In this document: positions 1 through 8,411 of the stretch, in pieces
Position numbering within the stretch: the stretch's first letter is position 1
Layout of the letters: each line of letters opens with the position of its first letter
Source of the DNA: CAIZGX01 sp044239865
Lineage (GTDB): Bacteria; Bacteroidota; Bacteroidia; Flavobacteriales_D; Sanyastnellaceae
Assembly (NCBI GenBank): GCA_044239865.1
Contig: JBIIAO010000001.1
Coordinates: 248,001 to 312,000, forward strand
Reading direction: 5' to 3'
Length of the DNA: 64,000 nucleotides
Program-made: the position numbers and the translations under genes
The notes under the pieces: model-generated
Seen by the model: only the letters and a program-made list of their open reading frames with translations
Databases searched by the model: none
Told to the model about the DNA's origin: nothing

Positions 1-13
1 TCGTATTTAATTC

Positions 14-89
14 ACCGAAGGTTTGATCGCAACGCGATTGATTGCTTCGGAATTAATCTGACGAAGTTAGATTGATCGCCTTCGGCGAT
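14..89. repeat. Array of five small stem-loops (A..T-type variant)
   Basis: Five consecutive inverted repeats are separated by only 2-3 bases: ACC-gaa-GGT (14-22), ATCGC-aac-GCGAT (26-38), an imperfect ATTGC-ttc-GGAAT (41-53), ATCTGAC-gaa-GTTAGAT (56-72) and ATCGCC-ttc-GGCGAT (75-89). Linkers are TTG, TG, TA and TG. Stems differ in sequence but keep self-complementarity, and loops are GAA, TTC or AAC. The last unit abuts the stop codon of the following gene. It has the same logic as the arrays at 19, 49, 50, 53 and 54 kb but with A..T instead of G..C stem ends. Function unknown. Confidence 0.75.
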
Positions 90-614
90 TTAAGCGTAAT
101 GCGTCATCAACTCAATCCTCAACATCCTCAACGCATTTTCAACAGCCGGATTCCCCACTGTAGCTTCCATCTCTAAAACGAAATTGCTGAGGTACATGCT
201 GTTGTCGTCGGGATTCACTTTCGAGTATGACACTTTGAAAAGTTCAGAGATGTCGCTCTTCGCTTGCTGAATACTCGCCCACGTGTGCTCGCTTACATAC
301 ATCTGCAACGAAACATTGTGGTCGAACTCTTCGCGAATGTTGCGAATCATTTCCAACTGCAATAACGTGCATGTCATTCCCGAACGATTGCTGCGCAAGA
401 CAACGCTGCTCGGTCTTGATCTTTCCAACATAACAATCAATCGCTCGTAAGCAGATAGACGCAATGAAGCAAGGGCTGAAGCATTTGCTTTGCGCAATTC
501 AGCGTTCCAACGGTTCTCGTTGTGCTTGTGTTGCTTTTCCAATAAGAAGAAAACCAAAGTGCCTGTGATAACAATACACAATGCCACCAATAGAAATGTA
601 AGAGATGCGTTCAT
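90..614 (-). CDS. Single-pass membrane protein of unknown function
   Basis: A 174-residue protein with one N-terminal hydrophobic segment (about residues 4-25) followed by a charged, mostly helical soluble part. I recognise no catalytic motif. The layout, a short extracellular N-terminus, one helix and a cytoplasmic helical domain, suggests a small inner-membrane anchored protein, which is inference. It is transcribed divergently from the VCBS-repeat T9SS gene, with about 50 bases between the start codons. A hairpin array immediately follows its stop codon. Codon use resembles the neighbouring core genes. Confidence 0.7.
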   Translation of the reverse strand: MNASLTFLLVALCIVITGTLVFFLLEKQHKHNENRWNAELRKANASALASLRLSAYERLIVMLERSRPSSVVLRSNRSGMTCTLLQLEMIRNIREEFDHNVSLQMYVSEHTWASIQQAKSDISELFKVSYSKVNPDDNSMYLSNFVLEMEATVGNPAVENALRMLRIELMTHYA

Positions 615-653
615 GTTGCAAAGAAACTTCTTAAAGTGTTAACGTGCAAATGC

Positions 654-661
654 TATCTTTG
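654..661 (+). promoter_or_regulatory. Bacteroidota-type -7 box (TATCTTTG)
   Basis: TATCTTTG matches the Bacteroidota -7 consensus TAnnTTTG. It lies only six bases before the likely ATG at 668, so a transcript from it would be nearly leaderless. No convincing -33 TTG was found at the usual spacing, so this stays tentative. Confidence 0.3.
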
Positions 662-667
662 AGGGGT

Positions 668-2893
668 ATGAAATACTCCTTCGTCTTATTTTTGATTTTC
701 GCTTGCGGAATTGCAATCGCGCAGCCACTTACGCGCTCTTACACCACTCCGGTGAGTGCAGACGGATTCTACATGCAGAACCCTTGGGCGGGTGGGTTAA
801 ACTCTTGTCAGTTTTCACGTATCGACGCAAACGGCGACGGTAATAAAGATATTTTTGTTTTCGATCGAATCGGTTCGCGCATTTCTGTCTTCATAAACAT
901 GGGTGATGTCCAAGGTGATACCTATTACAGATACACCCGTGAATACAACGCCGGCTTTCCAACAGGTTTAACTAACTGGGTTTTGCTGCGTGATTACAAT
1001 TGCGATGGTAAGGAAGATATTTTCGCAAATTATTACAGCGGTATTAAATTATGGAAGAACACCTCTTCAAACGGTGTCTTATCCTTTGAACCTGTCGATA
1101 ACGGAGCAACGATTCAGTCGAATTACGATTTTGGAAGTCCATTCTCGGCACCGATTTATACCGTTAGTCTAGATGTCCCTTCAATTACAGATTACGACAA
1201 CGACGGCGATCTAGATATCTTCTCCTATACCGAACAATCTACAACCGTTTACTTTTTTAAATCCATGCAGTCTGAAGAAGGTAACTGCGAAACAACAAGC
1301 TATATCTGTGGAAACAGATGCTACGGAATGTTCGGAGAAAGTCCCGAGAGTTTCGCCATTGTTGAAGGTGGAGATTTCGATTGCGGTTTCAACGTGACAG
1401 ACCCACGCTCGAGTGATCGCTTGCATACGGGTAGTTCGATTTGTTCGATTGATCTCGATAACAACGGGATTAAAGATTTTGTAATCGGAGATGTGTCTGA
1501 AAATAATTTGGGCGCCATCTTTTTTGAAAATGCAGTGAATGGGCTCGACAGTGCGACTACCGTTCAATTCGATTTTCCGGCACAAGTGGGAAATTCGTTA
1601 CCTGTGAATTTGCCTCTGTTTCCTTGTGCATATTACGAGGACATAAACAATAATGCCGTAAGCGATCTGCTTGTCTCTCCGAATGCTTATGCAACCGCAG
1701 AAGATGTGAACAGTGTTTGGTATTATGAAAATACGGGAGGAGAAAGCTCCCCACAATTTCAATTTGTGATGGACGATTTTCTTCAACACGACATGATTGA
1801 ATTGGGTACTGGAGCTTATCCGGTTTTAGAAGATGTGAATGGCGATGGATTAAAGGATTTGCTTATCACGAATCGCAAATCGTTCGATCCGATTACTCCA
1901 AGTAACAACCACACTTCGAGAATTTTTTGTTACTACAACAACGGAACACCGACAGTTCCTTCGTTCGATTTCAACTCGAATAACTGGCTGCCTTTGGCCA
2001 CGGATACGCTTGATAGCAAGTATCTGGCTTTCGGAGATGATGATGGAGACGGGGATAAAGATCTTTTAATTGGCGTTCAAAACGGATATCTCGTTCGTTA
2101 TGAAAATGGAGCTTCAACGGCGAATGGATATGCCTTTTCAGACAACGGTGAATTGTTGAAAGACAACAACGGAGTAACCATAGATGTGGGCCAATTCGCA
2201 ACTCCGCAATATGTAGACTTAAACGAAGATGGATTGTTGGATTTGGCAGTAGGTGAGAAGAACGGTAACGTGAACTTCTATGCGAACATTGGTACAGTAA
2301 ACGATGCATCATACGAGTTCAGAGAAGACACGTTGGGAGGAATGGTGGCCACGAATATTTTAGGAATATTCGGATACAGTGTCCCACATTTTTTCAAGAA
2401 TGAAGTGAATGAATGGGAAGTGTTGTTGGGAACCGAAACCGGACAAGTGAATCATTTCTCGAATGTATCTGGAAATCTTTTGGGTGACTTCACATTGGAC
2501 ACAACCGACTTCCAAGGAATTAACGAAGGAGAGAGATGCGCGGTGTGGTTTGAAGACATCACTGCGGACGATAAACGCGATTTGTTCATTGGACAAATAG
2601 GTGGGGGACTAGGGTTCTATTCAAGCGATACAATTATTTCAGTGAACGAAACGCTCTTCAACGACATTCAAGTTTATCCGAATCCCGCGAGCACTCAACT
2701 GACCATTGACGCCGGTTCGAATTGGAACACTGTTTCAGCTTTGGAATTGTATGATTTAAGTGGAAGAAGAGTTTGGTCGGAACGTGTGAATGCAAGAATC
2801 ACGCTTGTTAATCTTTCGAACTTCTCTGAAGGAATTTATATTCTGAAATTGAATGGAACTGCCGTTCGGAAGAAGATTGTGATTAGGAATTAA
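668..2893 (+). CDS. Secreted FG-GAP/VCBS-repeat protein with T9SS sorting domain
   Basis: The ATG at 668 is chosen because it begins a clean signal peptide (MKYSFVLFLIFACGIAIAQ); an ATG 24 bases upstream would spoil it. The 741-residue product carries at least seven calcium-binding-like D-x-[DN]-x-[DN]-G-x-x-D loops, for example DANGDGNKD, DYDNDGDLD, DVNGDGLKD and DDDGDGDKD, spaced as in FG-GAP/VCBS beta-propellers. The last 75 or so residues (VYPNPAS ... GIYILKLNG ... KKIVIRN) form a type A T9SS C-terminal sorting domain. The protein is therefore probably exported and attached to or released from the cell surface. Its ligand is unknown. It converges on the PIN gene, with an 11-base overlap of the coding ends. 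Confidence 0.88.
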   Translation: MKYSFVLFLIFACGIAIAQPLTRSYTTPVSADGFYMQNPWAGGLNSCQFSRIDANGDGNKDIFVFDRIGSRISVFINMGDVQGDTYYRYTREYNAGFPTGLTNWVLLRDYNCDGKEDIFANYYSGIKLWKNTSSNGVLSFEPVDNGATIQSNYDFGSPFSAPIYTVSLDVPSITDYDNDGDLDIFSYTEQSTTVYFFKSMQSEEGNCETTSYICGNRCYGMFGESPESFAIVEGGDFDCGFNVTDPRSSDRLHTGSSICSIDLDNNGIKDFVIGDVSENNLGAIFFENAVNGLDSATTVQFDFPAQVGNSLPVNLPLFPCAYYEDINNNAVSDLLVSPNAYATAEDVNSVWYYENTGGESSPQFQFVMDDFLQHDMIELGTGAYPVLEDVNGDGLKDLLITNRKSFDPITPSNNHTSRIFCYYNNGTPTVPSFDFNSNNWLPLATDTLDSKYLAFGDDDGDGDKDLLIGVQNGYLVRYENGASTANGYAFSDNGELLKDNNGVTIDVGQFATPQYVDLNEDGLLDLAVGEKNGNVNFYANIGTVNDASYEFREDTLGGMVATNILGIFGYSVPHFFKNEVNEWEVLLGTETGQVNHFSNVSGNLLGDFTLDTTDFQGINEGERCAVWFEDITADDKRDLFIGQIGGGLGFYSSDTIISVNETLFNDIQVYPNPASTQLTIDAGSNWNTVSALELYDLSGRRVWSERVNARITLVNLSNFSEGIYILKLNGTAVRKKIVIRN

Positions 2894-3302
2894 ATTGATT
2901 GTTAAATTGTTCAGCGGTACAAACGAGTAAAGGACAATCTTTGAAGTCTTTCTTGTTTCGCGTGATTACGTGAGTAATTTTTCGATTAGACAGCGCGCAA
3001 TGAATTTGAACAGCATCTTCGTAATCCTCCGTTAGACTGCTAATTCCGGCCAACAGCATGCTTTTGTTTATTTCTAGGACTTGGACATCCGCTATTAATT
3101 GAAGAAGTATTTCTTTAACAACTTTGGGCGGGTTTACTTTGTTTAGGTAGTAGGCTACACTAAGAATAGTATTTGAGGAAGTATAGGTAGTAATTAGTTT
3201 TTTCTCTTGAAGCGCAAATAGATCAAGCGCGTGGTATTTATAGGGCACTCTATGAAAGATCATGTCCATTAGAATATTTGTGTCAATAAATACGTGCTTC
3301 AT
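2883..3302 (-). CDS. PIN-domain ribonuclease, probable toxin of a VapBC-like pair
   Basis: A 139-residue PIN domain. It opens with the typical FIDTNILMD strand carrying the first acidic residue (Asp7), and has a mid-domain EDYEDA motif and a late TRNKKDF motif supplying the other metal-binding acids. The length fits the PIN/VapC family (about 130-140 residues). Known PIN toxins cleave RNA, often tRNA or rRNA, and are held inactive by a cognate antitoxin. The start codon overlaps the stop of the upstream small gene by four bases (ATGA), which points to translational coupling with its antitoxin. Family membership is clear; the toxin role is inferred from context. Confidence 0.85.
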   Translation of the reverse strand: MKHVFIDTNILMDMIFHRVPYKYHALDLFALQEKKLITTYTSSNTILSVAYYLNKVNPPKVVKEILLQLIADVQVLEINKSMLLAGISSLTEDYEDAVQIHCALSNRKITHVITRNKKDFKDCPLLVCTAEQFNNQFNS

Positions 3303-3559
3303 CCGTGTTTTTCTAATACGTGTTCATACATGATTTGCTTGTGCGATTTGCCTTTAAACTCTTCCGAATTTTCATCAAGTAGGCCAACAAGATAGGCCAT
3401 CGGATGATCCTTGTATTTATCGGGGTCAACGTTCTTGTACAGAATTCTTTCCAGCTGTTCGCTGACTAATTGCGACAGACTTTGTTGAGTTTCTTTGGCG
3501 TAGATCTTCGCTTCTTTAATGAGTTTCTCGTCCATGATCAATGTTAATTTAGTCGCCAT
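3299..3559 (-). CDS. Probable antitoxin partner of the PIN protein (DUF6364-like)
   Basis: An 86-residue protein starting at the ATG at 3559. A longer in-frame start exists 45 bases upstream, but MATKLTLIMDEKLIKEAK is the typical ribbon-helix-helix-like beginning of DUF6364-type antitoxins. The N-terminal strand-helix-helix probably binds DNA and the acidic C-terminus probably wraps the toxin. It precedes the PIN gene with a four-base overlap. Such antitoxins usually repress their own operon. I saw no clear operator palindrome in the roughly 100 bases before it. Confidence 0.75.
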   Translation of the reverse strand: MATKLTLIMDEKLIKEAKIYAKETQQSLSQLVSEQLERILYKNVDPDKYKDHPMAYLVGLLDENSEEFKGKSHKQIMYEHVLEKHG

Positions 3560-3660
3560 ACGTGTGTTTTTCACAAATGTACGTGTAGCTCTTTGTTGAA
3601 ACAAATTTCCGAGGAATCTTCTCGAATCCTTATGCCAAAATCGTATAAATTATATGCTGT

Positions 3661-4440
3661 TTATTCGGAAAGAAGATTCCAAATCTTATAACTCTCTTCC
3701 GCTTGAATTTCAAGCATACTGAGACCATTGCAATAGCGAGCGCCCCGTGAAATGCCTTCTTGAAGGAAGGCTGTTGTTTCTGGGTTGTAGATTAAATCGT
3801 ACAAGACATGTTGATCGGTTAAACTCGAATAGGGGAGGTTCGGCTTCTCGCTCGTGTTCGGGAATTGACCAACAGGAGTGGTGTTCACGATGAGCTTACA
3901 TTTATCGAGAAGGAGAGGTGTTATTTGATCGTATGAACAGGTCTGTTTGTTTTGCGGATTTCGACTCACAAAGAAAAAGCGAATGCCCAATTCTTTTAAG
4001 ACATAAGCAACAGCTAACGATGCTCCGCCTGCTCCAAGGATAAGCGCGTTCTCCACTCTGTTTTCAATGAGAGGAAGCAGCGTTCGTCTGAATCCAATGA
4101 AATCGGTATTGTGACCTTTCCAACGTCCCTCTATGATTTCAACACAATTCACTGCGCCAATCGCTTTCGCTTCAGGCGTTAGTTCATCGAGGTATTGAAT
4201 AATTTCTTGCTTATAGGGAATGGTGACATTGAAGCCTCTTAATCCACGAAATTCCTCGCGGTCTCGAATGTTGTCAATTGACTCAAGTTCGATATTCAAA
4301 TATTGTGGAAGTTGCGTTGCAAGATTCTCCGAAAGATGTTCCACAAGGTGCTTCGCAAGGGGAGATGCAAATTTCTTTTCAAAATAATCCTTCGAAAAAG
4401 AATGCTTTAACGACTTTCCGAGAAGCCCATACGTTCTCAT
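3661..4440 (-). CDS. aroE: Shikimate dehydrogenase
   Basis: A 259-residue protein with the N-terminal shikimate-binding half (YGLLGKSLKHSFSKDYF, then NVTIPYK with the catalytic lysine) and a C-terminal NADP-binding Rossmann domain with the GAGGASLA glycine-rich loop. The NTTPVG and YNP motifs of the family follow. It reduces 3-dehydroshikimate to shikimate with NADPH in the cytoplasm, for aromatic amino acid synthesis. Length is normal for AroE. Its start overlaps the end of the DedA gene by four bases, so the two are probably cotranscribed. No other aro gene is in the window. Confidence 0.93.
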   Translation of the reverse strand: MRTYGLLGKSLKHSFSKDYFEKKFASPLAKHLVEHLSENLATQLPQYLNIELESIDNIRDREEFRGLRGFNVTIPYKQEIIQYLDELTPEAKAIGAVNCVEIIEGRWKGHNTDFIGFRRTLLPLIENRVENALILGAGGASLAVAYVLKELGIRFFFVSRNPQNKQTCSYDQITPLLLDKCKLIVNTTPVGQFPNTSEKPNLPYSSLTDQHVLYDLIYNPETTAFLQEGISRGARYCNGLSMLEIQAEESYKIWNLLSE

Positions 4441-5093
4441 GCCTTCGAACCGAATTTGCTTTTTAGATAAGCAAATACCATAGGGGCAAGAGAGATCAAA
4501 ATGATGAGAATGACAACTGCTTCGAAGTGTTTTTTCACGAATTCAATTTGACCAAGGAAATATCCTGCGAGCGACATACTTACAATCCAAAGTGCACCTC
4601 CGAAAATATCGTAAGGAAGGAATTTCTTGCGGTAATCCATTTTACCAATACCCGCAACAAATGGCGTAATGGTGCGAACGATAGGAACGAAGCGTGCCAT
4701 GATTATGGCTTTCGTTCCGTGCTTGGTGAAGAATTCTTCCGTCTTATTTAAATGCTTTTCGGCAATGAGTGGTTTTCCACGGAATTTCATTTCAACGATT
4801 TTCGATCCGAAAAATCTTCCGACAAAATAATTGCACTGATCACCCAAAATAGCTGCGACAATTAAGGATACAATTAAAATGGAAAGACTCAAATTGTTTT
4901 CACCCGCACACATAGCACCTGCTGCGAATAACAATGAATCTCCTGGTAGGAAAGGCATAACAACCAATCCGGTTTCAACAAAAATGATCAGAAATAAAAT
5001 GGCGTAAAACCAAACTCCGTATTCATTCAACAAAAGTGGAAGCTCTTCATTCAAGTGCAGAACGAAATGCAAAAAAGACTGGATCATTTCCAT
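4437..5093 (-). CDS. DedA/SNARE-associated family membrane protein
   Basis: Start placed at the ATG at 5093 (MEMIQSFLHF), one base after the upstream rhodanese stop; a longer reading would run into that gene. The 218-residue product has several membrane segments and the DedA hallmarks: FVETGLVVMPFLPGDSLLFAAG near the N-terminus, the GDQCNYFVGRFFG loop, and ARFVPIVRTITPFVAGIGKM. DedA proteins are inner-membrane transporters or scramblases linked to undecaprenyl-phosphate or phospholipid recycling and membrane potential. The substrate of this one cannot be read. It sits in a compact operon between a rhodanese and aroE. Confidence 0.9.
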   Translation of the reverse strand: MEMIQSFLHFVLHLNEELPLLLNEYGVWFYAILFLIIFVETGLVVMPFLPGDSLLFAAGAMCAGENNLSLSILIVSLIVAAILGDQCNYFVGRFFGSKIVEMKFRGKPLIAEKHLNKTEEFFTKHGTKAIIMARFVPIVRTITPFVAGIGKMDYRKKFLPYDIFGGALWIVSMSLAGYFLGQIEFVKKHFEAVVILIILISLAPMVFAYLKSKFGSKA

Positions 5094-5094
5094 A

Positions 5095-5415
5095 TTAAAG
5101 CGAACATTTAATTTCGGGTGCGCATTGTTCCGCGTACCCTTGAACACCACCGGCAAGGCTGTAAATAGCGTCTCCTGGGAATTTCTTTTCTATCATATAC
5201 ACCAAGGCATCTGAACGTTTTCCACTGTTACAATGGAAAACAATTGGATTTTCTTTTGGAAGGGAAGGGTACTTTTCAATCACGTGTTCCATTGGAATGT
5301 GCATTCCATCTAGCGTGCAAATAGCCACTTCATATTCTTCTCGAATATCTACCAACAAGTGCGGCTTGTTTTCGTTTTTCCAGTTGAGTAATTCTTCAGG
5401 CTGCAGATGATGCAT
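5095..5415 (-). CDS. Rhodanese-like single-domain protein
   Basis: A 106-residue single rhodanese domain. It has the LVDIREEYEVA motif near residues 21-31 and an active-site loop CNSGKRS with the nucleophilic Cys62. There is no signal peptide, so it is likely cytoplasmic. Single-domain rhodaneses carry sulfane sulfur as a cysteine persulfide and pass it to partners. It lies one base after phosphosulfolactate synthase and one base before DedA, so it is part of one operon. A link to sulfur or sulfonate metabolism through the upstream gene is possible but only inferred. Confidence 0.88.
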   Translation of the reverse strand: MHHLQPEELLNWKNENKPHLLVDIREEYEVAICTLDGMHIPMEHVIEKYPSLPKENPIVFHCNSGKRSDALVYMIEKKFPGDAIYSLAGGVQGYAEQCAPEIKCSL

Positions 5416-5416
5416 A

Positions 5417-6202
5417 TTATCCTTTCATTTTAGAAACGATTTCTTCGGGAAGGTAATCGAAGAAGGTATCTCCACGCAATCCCATACGCAAACACTCCAA
5501 TGGAATGGTTTCGTTCTCTGCTATGTTTCCGAGGTTTACGTTTGCTCCGCAATGTTTAATGAAATAAACTTGCTGCGCTTTCTTCGGTGCTTCCCAGATA
5601 ATGTCGTTTCCGTTGATTTTTGCTAAAATTTTATTGATAAGCATCACGTGCGCTTGTCCGCTTGGGCGATAGATTCCAACCGTTCCGCTTTCGCGTGCTT
5701 CAGCTATTACTTTCCAAGAACCAGCATCCAATTCCGCTTGCATCATCTTAATCCATTTAGCAGGACTAATTAATATGCCTTCTTCCTTCGATCCCACTTC
5801 AGAAAGGACTTTGTAGTTCTTCGCGTATTCTGTGATAAGTGCACATTTCTTTTTGTGATCCAACGCCATGCTTCCGTCAGAAACTTCAACCATTTCTATT
5901 CCAAGACTGTCGATGTATTTGCGATATTTGTCTAACTCTCCGCGCACATAGCACGCTTCGAAAAGCGTTCCCCCTAAATAAACTTTGATTTTCGCGTCGT
6001 GGTACAACTTCACTTTTTCCTTGACTTGGGTTGAAAACACAGAGGTTCCAAAACCAAGCTTCACTAAATCGATATATTCAGAACTGCTCGAGATCATTTC
6101 TTCGGCCTGACGAAGAGAGATTCCTTTGTCCATAACCATCGTAAGTCCGAACTGACGTTCTTTCTTTTCGCGGCTAGGCATGTGGCTTAGTTGAATGTTC
6201 AT
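5417..6202 (-). CDS. comA: Phosphosulfolactate synthase (ComA family)
   Basis: A 261-residue TIM-barrel-type protein. It matches the ComA family along its length: GLTMVMDKGIS, YIDLVKLGFGTS, KVYLGGTLFE, VEVSDGSM and EVGSKEEG are characteristic segments. The enzyme (EC 4.4.1.19) adds sulfite to phosphoenolpyruvate to give phosphosulfolactate. Archaea use this for coenzyme M. Bacteria lack that need, so here the product may feed sulfolactate or another sulfonate, which is inference. It leads the operon with rhodanese, DedA and aroE one to four bases apart. The gene symbol follows the family name; the substrate has not been proved. Confidence 0.85.
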   Translation of the reverse strand: MNIQLSHMPSREKKERQFGLTMVMDKGISLRQAEEMISSSSEYIDLVKLGFGTSVFSTQVKEKVKLYHDAKIKVYLGGTLFEACYVRGELDKYRKYIDSLGIEMVEVSDGSMALDHKKKCALITEYAKNYKVLSEVGSKEEGILISPAKWIKMMQAELDAGSWKVIAEARESGTVGIYRPSGQAHVMLINKILAKINGNDIIWEAPKKAQQVYFIKHCGANVNLGNIAENETIPLECLRMGLRGDTFFDYLPEEIVSKMKG

Positions 6203-6250
6203 AGTTTCTAATTTTGTGCGAATATCGGTTAAATTTACTTAGTGTGAAAA

Positions 6251-7657
6251 TTACACTAACCCGAGGTCGCTTTTTAGTTGAATGTAAAACGGTAATTGAA
6301 GAATTTTTGGGTAGTATTCTTCCAACTCTGAGAGTTGTGCGCTTTCATTTTGCATAAGGTAGTGAAGAAGTTCTTGCGCATCTTGAATTTTTCCTAATTC
6401 CACCAAGTAAACTGCTCTTCGGTATCCAATATCTGGATTTGATAAATGTACCAAAGTGGCTTCTAGCATGGTGTCCAAAGCTTTTTCGCTATTTCCGTGT
6501 TTGAAGAACGCATCGGCAAGAGCCATCCACGTTTCTTCGTTTTCAGGAAACTCTTTCACGAGCTTTTCTCCAAGAGAAATAGATTCTTCGAATTTTTCCA
6601 TCTTCACTAACACTTCCATTTTGTAAATGGCGTAGTCGGGGTTCTTTGATTCTAAATCAATGGCTTTGTCTAAGAAGGGAATCGCTTCCGCTAATTTTCC
6701 TTGCAAGTCCATTACCACACCAATTCCCAAATAAGCATCGGCCCAATATTCATCGGTTTCAATACTCTTGTGGTAGTAGAATAGTGCTTTGTCGTAGTCG
6801 TTTAACTTCTCGAAACATTCTCCAACATGGCAGAAAATGGGAGCCTGAGGAGGTTCATGCACATATGATTCTTCAAGCACTTCAAGCGCTTCAGAATATT
6901 TTTCTAATTTGAAAAGTGCATGTGCCTTGTTGTAATAGGCTGGGGCGAAGTCGCTTTGAATGGCTAAACAATAGTCGTAAGCTTCAATAGACTCCTCTGA
7001 ACGATCGAGCTTTTGAAAAGCGTTGCCCAAGTTATACCAAGCGGCAAAACTATACGGGTGCTCGTCTATGAATTGCTGGAAGTATATCGCGCAAACGGCT
7101 GGCAGCCCTGCCATTTCAAAACAAAATGCGATCTCGTATAGCAAGGTCTCGTTTTCTGGACTTCGATCAATTCCTGTTTTTAAGGTGTTGATGGCCTTTT
7201 CGTATTGCTCGAGGTTTTCATATTCCAACGCAATCTCTAAATACACATCGTCTATTTCTTCTTCGGAACAAATGAGCAATGCGCGCTTGTAATACTGAAT
7301 GGCTTTGTTGTGCTCACGCAATTGACTGTAAACAGCAGCCATGGTCAACAACATTTCTTCGTTGTTCGGTTCGAATTTTTCGAGGACTTTTAAACGAGAA
7401 AGAGCTTTAGACAATTGACCAATGCCGGAAAGAAGTTGAACTTCTTTGATTATTAGAGCAGTGTTGTCTGGAAAGAGCGAATAAGCGTATTCAAGCGCCT
7501 TAATGGCTTTTTGATAGCTAAGGTTGGCTTGGTACCCGTCTATAATTGCTTCGAGTTGTTCAACATCGAAGTAATACGATTCGTTTTGTTGAATCATACG
7601 CTCGAAACGCGAGATAAGGTCTCCTGTGTTGTGGTAATCTGATGGGTCGTCGCTCAT
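6251..7657 (-). CDS. Tetratricopeptide repeat protein
   Basis: A 468-residue protein made almost wholly of TPR helical hairpins of about 34 residues, with frequent A-W-Y-N-L-G-N, Y-x-x-A-L and A-I-x-x-Y-x-x-A-L motifs and repeated P turns. Roughly eleven repeats can be counted. There is no signal peptide or membrane segment, so it is probably a cytoplasmic scaffold. Long all-TPR proteins of this kind are common in Bacteroidota, but their partners are generally unknown. It lies about 50 bases upstream of phosphosulfolactate synthase on the same strand and may head that operon. Confidence 0.85.
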   Translation of the reverse strand: MSDDPSDYHNTGDLISRFERMIQQNESYYFDVEQLEAIIDGYQANLSYQKAIKALEYAYSLFPDNTALIIKEVQLLSGIGQLSKALSRLKVLEKFEPNNEEMLLTMAAVYSQLREHNKAIQYYKRALLICSEEEIDDVYLEIALEYENLEQYEKAINTLKTGIDRSPENETLLYEIAFCFEMAGLPAVCAIYFQQFIDEHPYSFAAWYNLGNAFQKLDRSEESIEAYDYCLAIQSDFAPAYYNKAHALFKLEKYSEALEVLEESYVHEPPQAPIFCHVGECFEKLNDYDKALFYYHKSIETDEYWADAYLGIGVVMDLQGKLAEAIPFLDKAIDLESKNPDYAIYKMEVLVKMEKFEESISLGEKLVKEFPENEETWMALADAFFKHGNSEKALDTMLEATLVHLSNPDIGYRRAVYLVELGKIQDAQELLHYLMQNESAQLSELEEYYPKILQLPFYIQLKSDLGLV

Positions 7658-7711
7658 TGAGTAATTTCAGAGTTCAAGTCAAAAATAACCAATTATTCGC
7701 GGGCTTTGCGA

Positions 7712-8401
7712 TTAATATTTGAACACGTAATACACGATTTTAATGTATTCGTTGAAGGTGGTAATGAGTCCGGCTTCAAAGGTCCACCACGACTGCGCCT
7801 TAAAGTCCTTGGTTTCAGTGCCAAAGAAATGTACCATAATGCCTTTTTCTTTAAACTTTTCTCCGAATACCATTCCAAGTCTGAATAGATGAAAGTCGCT
7901 GCTGACCACTGAAATTTCCTTCAAATTGTTGTTTATACAATAAGCCAAGATTTCTTCAGACTCTTCATATGTACTGGTGGCCTTCCCCAATTCAGTCACA
8001 CGAAGCGAATCGACCCCCTGTTCAATCATACATTTTCGGGTAAGCTGGGAAGATGTGAAGTTCAATCCCATTGCTCTCATTTCATTCAAGGTGTCGCCTC
8101 CGCCTGTGCAAATGAATTTGGAAGTTGGAAATTCTTGAGCGAGCAACGCGGCTCCTTTTCCTCGCTCGAATCCATTTCCACCTAAAACAAAAAATGTTTG
8201 GTTGGAAGATGTGACGGCGGCAGATTCAGCCACGGTTAAGAAGTTTCCAATTCCACCTAAAATTGAATTTCGATAAGTAAAAAACAAAATGAAAAGAGCA
8301 ATCGTGCAAGCAAGAAGAACCCTTTTCCAAACCCGATTAATTGACTTCAGCGTGGGCAGCGAACGAAAATAGGTGTATGTCTGATTGTCTTGAAATTTCA
8401 A
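7712..8401 (-). CDS. YdcF/SanA-type DUF218 membrane protein
   Basis: A 229-residue protein with an N-terminal membrane helix (about residues 29-46) and a DUF218 domain: FFVLGGNGFERG, CTGGGDT, STYEESEEI and VVSSDFHLFRLG match the family landmarks. Related proteins such as SanA and ElyC affect envelope integrity and possibly peptidoglycan precursor handling; a binding or hydrolase role is suspected but unproved. No ATG is available, because the nearest upstream in-frame stop lies just before and the likely start is TTG at 8401, eleven bases after the preceding gene's stop. It closes the minus-strand run that starts with the VWA gene. Confidence 0.78.
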   Translation of the reverse strand: MKFQDNQTYTYFRSLPTLKSINRVWKRVLLACTIALFILFFTYRNSILGGIGNFLTVAESAAVTSSNQTFFVLGGNGFERGKGAALLAQEFPTSKFICTGGGDTLNEMRAMGLNFTSSQLTRKCMIEQGVDSLRVTELGKATSTYEESEEILAYCINNNLKEISVVSSDFHLFRLGMVFGEKFKEKGIMVHFFGTETKDFKAQSWWTFEAGLITTFNEYIKIVYYVFKY

Positions 8402-8411
8402 ACCGAAAAAA

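Noticed and set aside
3559..3604. A longer N-terminus for the PIN antitoxin
   Set aside because: The extra 15 residues do not fit the family, whose proteins start at MATKLTL-type sequences.
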